This document shows positions 57,992 through 64,000 of a stretch of DNA of 64,000 nucleotides, piece after piece. The translations under genes were made by a program, and so were the position numbers. The notes beneath the pieces were generated by a model. It saw nothing but the letters and a program-made list of their open reading frames with translations, did not search any database and was not told the origin of the DNA. The stretch lies in the NCBI GenBank assembly GCA_965153455.1, contig OZ234493.1, forward strand, positions 15,924,213-15,988,212, written 5' to 3'. Position 1 is the first letter of the stretch, and the number at the start of each line of letters is the position of its first letter. The stretch is from Sphagnum compactum. Its lineage: Eukaryota > Bryophyta > Sphagnopsida > Sphagnales.

Positions 57992-59891
57992 TATTTTGAG
58001 TTGTCCCTGATTGTTATCTCTTTCTTTTAGTAGCTTGAACAAAGTTCTGATTTTTTTTGTCTTTGCTCCAAAATGCTCACAAAAAGAAATGCCCTCTTTA
58101 TAAACAACAGTAGAGTTTCCAAATGTCTGAAGTGGGCAATAATTGAGCTGAAATTGTTATTAAGCTTGCTCCAGGTGGGACCAATTACAAGATGTTATTA
58201 GTACACTTTGGACTTAGGTGCATGTGGATCAGTGCTCGCCAACTAGGAATAAAGCAGTTACAGGCTGGTGCTGTGCAAGCATCTGTTTATACTACAACTA
58301 CGGTCACTATTTGGTGTTGCAGGAGCTTAAAGCCACCACCACATTAAGCTTTTCAGAAAGCAGTGCAAGACATTGCATGGTTTGGATGAATTACAGCATC
58401 CCTGAAGATGCTTGAAGTGATAGTTTGTTATGTTTGACAAAGTGAATGCTGTGGAAGGTGAGAGGAAATGGGAGTTGTTGAGACCATTTGTGTATGGGGT
58501 ACAAGACATTTTGCGTGGTTTGAAGCTTGCAGTACTTGAAAATGTTGAAAATTTTGGATTTGAGATATTCACCAGAGTGGGGACAATTTTTCAACCCATG
58601 CTTTTCATATGTTATGTTTGTGGGATAAGAGTAATTTTGTACAAATATGCATTTTCTTCTTAGAAGTATTCAATCTCAGTCAGCTCACCTTCACTGTCTC
58701 ATCATACCCTTCATGAAGGAAAAGGGGAAGGTGAGAGTGTAATCAAGTTGGATTCTGTCTCGACTGGCAAACTCCAGATCATCCCCTCTGAAGAAGAGAT
58801 GTTTTAAAAAAATTTAGGAAGAAAGTTGAAGCCACCTCTTATTCTTTTGACTGCAAAACAATGGAAAGGAGACAAATGACTAAAATCTTCTTCCAATTGT
58901 TGGCAAGAGTCAATTGGGAAGGTTGCAATTTACAAAGGCTTTGGTGGTTGATGTTGCAGAGAAAGAGGGTGGAAGAAGGATGGTGTGAAGTGTAGAGTAT
59001 GGCCATAAGGTGGGGGAAGCAGGAGGTGAATGGATGGTGCCTTCTGTTTCTGAGGAGGAATTATTAAGGTGTCATGCACAATGTCAATACAAAGGTCTTT
59101 TGGCCTGTTTTTGGTGAATTCCAGTCCAAACCAGATGCTCTTGAACTGCATAAGCTACAACCCCACTACTCATTCAAGAGTCAGTACACAAAATGAAAAG
59201 TTCCGATTCTTTGCAGTCACACTTCAAGAATGTTGCTAGAAAAATACAACCAAAAAAAAAAGAGAACAGAGATTTCACGACCTGGAAATATCACGAGTTG
59301 AGAGCAAAGATAAAACATGAACTCAGTTGGTTTCCTAAAACACACCAAATGACCAGAAGTTGTGCATTTTCATAGTTATGAATCAGCACACTCACAGTTT
59401 GTTGAAAATATCACATTTTGAGCAACAATGTCTGCAAGACAAAGTCCATTGTACAAACCAAAAGGAAGAGAGTCCATGAAAACAGAAGTTGAGCTCCAAG
59501 AGAAGGTATTAATACCCGGGGATGCAGACGTGAGATTTTCCTCTAGATCTTCTCAGTAGCCATCTTTTCTCTTTTCTATCACCCCACATCATAGATTACC
59601 ACTTGTTTCTTCTGCTCATACTTCATCAAGGCTCCATGATATGATGCTGGATGCCCACTTCTAATGCAGAGAAACTTTTTTGCAGAGAAAGTGTTGGAGG
59701 ATTAGGCAATAATACATCATCTATCTATCACACAAGCTGCTTCTGAGCTACGACTTTGCTCTCTCTTGGATTTGATTGAGAGCTTCATGCCTGGTTTTCA
59801 AGCTCAGGAAGTGATACATGTATTTGCTGCTTCTGAGCTTTATAAACAAGCAGCTTCTGATTTGGATCCTTGCATTTGGGCACCAATTCTT
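57992..59891. other. Convergent intergenic region, no gene seen
   Basis: 3' flanks of the CBM48 gene and of the minus-strand BAG gene. Frames at 58218-58663 and 58930-59375 lack motifs and could not be tied to splice signals. Confidence 0.5.
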
Positions 59892-60545
59892 CTACACAGC
59901 CAAAAGTGAACGAAACCTAAACACATAGAAAGGAACTGGAACCCTAACCATCTGGTCTGGCTTCTTCTGGGGTTCGAAATCCGTCGCGGAAGCGTCGATG
60001 ATCTCTTGGAACTGAATGATCTCTTTGGCAAGAGACCTTCTGATGTTCCTCACCACCGGATGCGCATCTTGAATGGAGTCCAGTCGCAACAGCAGCGTCA
60101 TGATCTGCTCTGTCCATTTCCGGCGCTCTTGCTCATCTTTGCAGAGCTCATCGAACTGTCCAGGCTTCGCCGCTCGGCGTTCAAGCTCCTTCAACTCCGA
60201 GCGTACTTTCCTTATCACTCGCAGATGCTCCATCGGCTTGGTCCGCCGCACGACATAGCCCCGATACGCCGACTGGATCTTCGTAGCTGCCGTATTCGCA
60301 TCCACAACTGCAACATCACTGTCCGACTTCGACACTATGCCAAATTCTTGAACCTGATAAAGAAACGCTTGACGCCATGAGGGGTGATCCTCAAAGTCAC
60401 CTACTTGGAAAGGAATTACTCTGTAGTTCTTCATGTCAGGGAAGAACCTTCTTTCTAGACTTACTATTCTTTTTTTCAACAAAGAGATGTTGACCGCGGC
60501 TACCGAATACCCCGCCGCTTCTTGCAACTCAACTGCGATTCGCTT
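59892..60545 (-). CDS. IQ-motif / BAG-domain protein, 5' end unresolved
   Basis: BAG-family co-chaperone regulator; plant BAG5/6/7-type members bind calmodulin through an IQ motif and Hsp70 through the BAG helices. The open frame runs 60545 to 59892 (217 residues plus stop). Features: IQ motif AATKIQSAYRGYVVRR about one-third along, followed by a BAG-like helical region from VIRKVRSELKELERR to ITKE-type AKEIIQFQEIIDA, with LLLRLDSIQDAHPVVRNIRR in the middle. There is no in-frame ATG before an upstream TAG (60548-60546) except an internal one at 60434. In another frame an ATG at 60600 opens MTMASRRSFQKFATVSYV, which would join with a 1-base shift; alternatively a TAG acceptor at 60546 follows an unseen upstream exon. 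So this is a split gene, a sequence error or an early pseudogene. Confidence 0.75.
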   Translation of the reverse strand, partial: KRIAVELQEAAGYSVAAVNISLLKKRIVSLERRFFPDMKNYRVIPFQVGDFEDHPSWRQAFLYQVQEFGIVSKSDSDVAVVDANTAATKIQSAYRGYVVRRTKPMEHLRVIRKVRSELKELERRAAKPGQFDELCKDEQERRKWTEQIMTLLLRLDSIQDAHPVVRNIRRSLAKEIIQFQEIIDASATDFEPQKKPDQMVRVPVPFYVFRFRSLLAV

Positions 60546-60600
60546 CTACATATGAAACAGTGGCAAATTTCTGAAAACTTCTCCTGCTCGCCATAGTCAT

Positions 60601-62939
60601 CACCCCCAGAACATGTGCAGCAAGCTCCTTGTTGTTTGCAACCTTCAACTCCGAATTGAACTTCTTTCTTCTTTCTTTTGCGACGACAACACCACTGACT
60701 CGTCTTCAGGAGCTCAAAAATCGCTCTTTCCCGAATTCTCCACTTCCAAATCTAGCTCAAGATTGCTTGCAAATTTCCGACGTCGCAATCGGCGCCGTCG
60801 ACTGCTACACTTCCCTTCTCGGCAACAAGACGCGCAGAGGGGGCTTGCAGCAGCAAGTGGTTTGCTTTGGCTGGTGGAACGAGTCCATTGATGGCCCACT
60901 TTGGATGGCCCACTTTGGTTGGCCCTCTGTAAGAGGAAGACAGATTGATGGAGTACATGGATGAAGAGAGTGTTTTCATTCGATTAGGTCTCTGTTTCCT
61001 ACTGCTGTGAACCAGTGCTGGGCGGGTATCAACTTCTGAACATACCAAATGGTACTGGTATTAGGGTACAAGGCTGGTTTTTGGCTGGTATGAGGCAAGT
61101 AAGTAAATATATGAGTGTTGTCGTGTGCATATGATTTTTGATATATGCACTCACTAGTGTAAGTGTAAGTGTATTGCCCAAAATATATACACACCAGTCA
61201 CACTATGTGTAAGTGTTGTATAATATTGTACCTATGATTTATGTTCGGCACAAAATAGTTCTCAAAAGTCTTGCTGAAAAAAATTAATTTTTTTTTATAT
61301 TTGTCAAAATTGTTGAAAATTGATCTATCAACTTCTGAAAAACGATTTTATCCATTGGGTTATTATTACAAATACACAACTCATGGTGTACTTTGCATAC
61401 TTTATTCATTAATTTTGAAATTGCCAAACCTTGTTTTCTAAAAATAAATAAATAAACCAATATTCAGCCCATGAAGTGTTGACTATCATGGGTTGTATGT
61501 ATGACAATTATTTATATTCATATCTGTGTAAATGTAAAAGTGTGCAACGACCCTTTCATTCAATGTAAAATATGTGAAGTGTACTTATTATATTTGTTAA
61601 ATAAAAAAGGTATTACATCATAACTTTTAATTCTTAACCAAAGGAGGGTATTGCAAGGTTTAAGGGTGTCTATGTGCCTACTAATTAATTAATTTGGAAG
61701 GTTCCAGGTTGAAAAATATAAATGTTCCTGAACATTCCAAGGCTTATTATAATTTCCTTCACAAAATTATTTTTTGAATATTTAAACATTTGTACTGATT
61801 ATATAATTAGTGTTGAATATGTCAAGGTCCTAGGGTAGGTGCCTCTATTTCACATGCACACACTGATATGGAATAGGAAAAAGGCCATTTACCATTCATC
61901 ACCAACGCTGTCCCATAGAACATTTCCCAAGTACCTAACAATATGTCTATGCAAAATTTGTGGATTTCAAAATATAAAAATGATATGAAAATTATTTATA
62001 TAATTTTATATAATTAATATGGTTTTTTTACTTGTGATGTCTTGCTGTGAAATATATAAAATTTATGTTTTAATTAAATCTGTGCAAATATTATGATGTA
62101 ATTTAAGATTTTTATGTATTAAACATAAACATTTATGTATGTCATTTAAAAATAATGTCTCATTTATTTGAATATTTAAAATATTGAATGCATACAAGTA
62201 TTGTTCATATTAATTATAACATATGATTTATGCAATTTTTGTATGAACTTATAAGTTTGTGATGATTAATTGAAAACAATAACAATACCAATGCACATAT
62301 GAAAATACAATGTCTATTATTGTACTACTTGAACGATTTCAACATAAATAATATTTTATTTTATTTTGTCGAATCTTTGACAAATTATTATTATTTGTGT
62401 CAAAATTTTAATAAAATAAAAAACTCAACAATTAAGTTTGAACCACAGACCTCCAAATAGAAAGAGACTTAACATTGAGACACACTAGATTCTTCCACAA
62501 CCTTGAAAAAAGTTTGTTAATTATTTTGTATAATCATTACATGCCAAAAAATTCAGAATTAAAAAATCAAGTGCCAAACTTAAATTTAAAATTTAATTAA
62601 TTACTCGACAATTTGTTGCTGAAATCATTTAAGTATAAGGATATCTACATGTTAGTTTCAACCCATCAGGGCAGTTTTTAGAGATATATTAAAATGATTC
62701 TCAAAAGATCACATAACCAATTACCATATATAAGTGAGGTTCTCAAAAATTTGAGAATTGACTCTCATATAAAACCATACTTTTGAAAAGATCTAAGAAT
62801 TCGTCAAATAACCTTCAAACTGTCAGTCCTTTGCTGGTTATTTCATGAAAAGTTCTGGTTCTTTGAGACAACTTTTTAAAAAATCTCATGTTCTTTGATT
62901 TCTCAAGTTCTTTTTAAAAAATAGACATTGGTTTAGGGT
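60601..62939. other. Upstream of BAG gene and AT-rich intergenic DNA, no gene seen
   Basis: 60600-60960 is GC-richer and CT-rich and may be the BAG promoter, leader or a missing first exon; both strands have open frames but no motif. From about 61100 the DNA is AT-rich with nothing recognisable except a tRNA-like remnant. Confidence 0.45.
62425..62498 (-). other. Degenerate tRNA-like (SINE-head?) sequence
   Basis: On the minus strand GTGTCTCAATGTTAAG (box A-like) precedes GGTTCAAAC (box B) at tRNA spacing, with TATTTGGAGG between. Arms do not pair well. Confidence 0.35.
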
Positions 62940-64000
62940 TTAAGAGTTGAAAAACTTCGCAATGGCACTCGATGTCACACCGTTGCTGTGTCCTTTTTCA
63001 CTGTAACATTGAACATTTTCACGCTGAAGAAGGACACTGCCAAGACGCACTACAACAACGTCAGGCTCAATGTTTTTAAACCTTGACTTTGGTTCAACAC
63101 ACATTGTTGGACCACAAGAGCCAAGGAAACAGAGTACCTTTTGCCTCAATCTCTTCAATCATGGGAGGCAACTTTTTGATTAGGTTAACATGAGCTACTC
63201 AAAAGCTGCCATCTTTCCAGAACCTGCAATTAAAATTTCGGGATCAGAATTTGGAATGTTGAAAGTTGGCCAAATAGCACAAAGAAATCCTTGCTCTAAC
63301 ATCTGATAGTTGGATATGTGATTCTCATCCTTACAGAAATTTCACAGACTTTTGTTAGCTTAACTTGTGCTGTCAGCATCTGTACTGAGTCATGCTAATC
63401 TCTATTGAGAGTAGGAGTGCAAATGCTGCAGTGAGCAAATTGTAGTTATCACCCTTAAAGTCGGAAAAACTGTCGATATTGAGGTATGGAGTGTACTCCA
63501 ACAAAAAGTATAGGCTACGAGTCTTCTTATGCATATACCACAACCAAATTTTCAACTCCAGCTGCTGCCACTGGATCCATATTTCACACATGGTTAGATC
63601 TATTTCAAACAAAAACATTGCAGCAGAAAGAGGGAATTCTTAAAACTTTGTCATGCATATTCATGAGTGAAGTATGTTTACTGGAAGTGATTGCATTATC
63701 AAGAACAAAGCTCTCTAGAAATCCATGGTTACTTTGATTGAGTAAACACACCAAATTGCGAAGGAGCCACTACAATAGCATCCAAAAAAGAGATGGGGAA
63801 CTCCAGGAACAACCTGCTCTATTAGTTTGGTGGCCACAATCCTTTGAAAAGTGCCATTTGCAATGGCACTTTGCGATGATTCAACAATGATTTTGTTGGG
63901 CAGTTGAAATTGTCTTTAATGGGCCGTAGGTAGACATTCCTCCCAAAGTGCCTGGATTTTCCATGACTACAAAACATGTACTTTGTCAAAAGAAAACAGG
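62940..64000. other. Possible gene fragments, unidentified
   Basis: A minus-strand frame at 63158-62940 (72 codons) contains FLGSCGPTMCVEPKSRFKN and EPDVVVVRLGSVLLQ, which look protein-like and have balanced codon use compared with the AT-rich flank. I do not recognise the family and found no splice partner; 63373-63618 (minus) is less convincing. A decayed gene or transposon fragment is possible. Confidence 0.3.

Overview
This is a stretch of a land-plant nuclear genome. The evidence is spliced protein genes with GT-AG introns of about 90 to 1,600 bases, plant-specific families (long-form plastid ketol-acid reductoisomerase, SR45a-type splicing factor, receptor-like kinase, IQ/BAG protein), chloroplast transit peptides, telo-box motifs and plant-type transposons (Helitron-like and TWA-target MITEs). 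No prokaryotic signature, operon or CRISPR array is present. The species cannot be fixed from sequence alone; a seed-free plant such as a bryophyte is only a guess.

Layout. 1-2566 (+): 3' part of a glycerol kinase gene. 4247-7967 (-): SR45a/Tra2-like splicing factor, convergent with it. 8340-9793: hairpin-rich DNA, then a Helitron-like element. 11032-12244 (-): cytosolic class I fructose-bisphosphate aldolase, with telo-boxes upstream. 12.3-29.4 kb: about 17 kb without a recognisable gene, made of AT-rich DNA, tandem repeats, a 1-kb segment repeated at 39.8 kb, MITEs and dispersed repeats. 29432-38395 (+): a 17-exon leucine-rich-repeat receptor kinase. 39.8-44.5 kb: the second 1-kb copy, a dispersed repeat and a 2.5-kb Helitron-like element with internal tandem units. 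46296-50513 (-): ketol-acid reductoisomerase with a minisatellite just upstream. 54187-57991 (+): plastid-targeted CBM48 protein. 59892-60545 (-): IQ/BAG-domain protein with a broken or missing 5' end. 60.6-64 kb: AT-rich, no confident gene.

The genes do not form a pathway: glycerol and sugar metabolism, branched-chain amino-acid synthesis, splicing, signalling and chaperone functions sit side by side, as is normal in a plant genome. Exon structures below were assembled by eye from splice signals and reading-frame continuity; coding lengths of the glycerol kinase (visible part), SR45a, aldolase, receptor kinase, KARI and CBM48 models all sum to whole codons.

No new defence or metabolic system was found. 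The most interesting points are two related Helitron-like elements, one with head-to-tail internal termini; a 1-kb duplicate about 98% identical; a receptor kinase pairing one subfamily's ectodomain type with another's kinase type; an SR45a gene whose first coding exon is only the ATG, followed by a 20-nt microexon; and a perfect hairpin over a KARI 5' splice site.
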